Of a DNA stretch of 22,384 bases, positions 22,263 to 22,384 are shown one piece after another. How positions within the stretch are numbered: the stretch's first letter is position 1; each line of letters opens with the position of its first letter. The position numbers were made by a program, and so were the translations under genes. The stretch is from NCBI GenBank assembly GCA_964436315.1, contig CAYTCZ010000065.1, positions 1-22,384 of the forward strand, in the 5' to 3' direction. The notes below the pieces were generated by a model. It was not told where the DNA came from, did not search any database, and saw only the letters and a list, made by a program, of their open reading frames with translations. This stretch comes from CAYTCZ01 sp964436315 (GTDB lineage: Bacteria; Actinomycetota; Thermoleophilia; Gaiellales; Gaiellaceae).

Positions 22263-22384
22263 GGGCTCAGGCCTTCGTCAATGGTATGACGTTTCAAGAG
22301 CCCAGTGAACAGGAATCACGCCGCAGAGGTGCCAGCGGCACTCTCCGCGGCAACGCTACGGACCCCGTCCGGCGCTCCCCTGAG
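22263..22384. other. Region upstream of the kinase with an imperfect hairpin
   Basis: These last 122 bp contain no convincing gene. An imperfect 13-bp stem runs from 22320 to 22351: GCCGC and GCGGC outer arms, GAG/CTC in the middle, GTGCC and GGCAC around an AGC loop, with one mismatch and one bulge. It could be a terminator for a gene beyond the window edge or part of the kinase 5' region. No clear promoter motif is visible for the kinase. Confidence 0.4.

Noticed and set aside
1..22384. CRISPR arrays, tRNA, rRNA, insertion sequences, attachment sites
   Set aside because: No regularly spaced repeats, cloverleaf sequences, transposase genes or terminal repeats were seen on reading both strands.

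Overview
The window is a GC-rich bacterial chromosome segment with densely packed genes, many GTG/TTG starts and strong GGAGG-type ribosome binding sites. Gene content (PknB-like kinase, several UspA-type stress proteins, a PRTase–hydrolase fusion, a two-C-domain hibernation factor, a V/A-type ATPase) suggests a high-GC actinobacterium, perhaps a deep lineage such as Thermoleophilia. That placement is inference; no rRNA or tRNA gene is visible to confirm it.

Layout. Positions 1–3533 hold a divergent pair: a ZIP metal transporter (minus) and a SERCA-like P-type Ca2+-ATPase (plus). Positions 3539–6024 (minus) hold a universal stress protein, an ABC-2 exporter (ATPase, permease) and a 100-residue protein of unknown function. 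A 257-bp gap with two perfect 10-bp palindromes precedes a plus-strand phosphoribosyltransferase/alpha-beta hydrolase fusion (6282–7601). From 18825 down to 7617 the minus strand carries a 14-gene train: a 78-residue unknown protein, a second universal stress protein, a complete nine-subunit V/A-type ATPase (H-C-I-K-F-E-A-B-D), a ribosome hibernation factor with two C-terminal modules, a CapA-family protein and a stand-alone CheR-type methyltransferase. On the plus strand, a promoter plus a 12-bp leader stem-loop drives a SnoaL-like protein with a perfect terminator hairpin, followed by a tandem-CBS protein. The window closes with a minus-strand transmembrane Ser/Thr kinase whose outer part is an apparent seven-bladed Asp-box propeller.

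How the parts may fit. The families gathered here (P2A Ca2+-ATPase, two UspA proteins, PRTase–hydrolase fusion, two-module HPF, tandem CBS) match families that the mycobacterial DosR dormancy regulon contains, here packed around a rotary ATPase. I read the window as a candidate energy-limitation/dormancy island: ion pumping, ribosome shutdown and stress sensing. This is inference from family membership and gene order; no DosR-type gene is present and no convincing DosR box was found.

Two genes (CapA at 8470–9492 and ATPase subunit E at 14163–14684) have conserved N-terminal sequence upstream of any ATG, GTG or TTG codon, so their starts appear to be non-canonical or affected by a sequence error.
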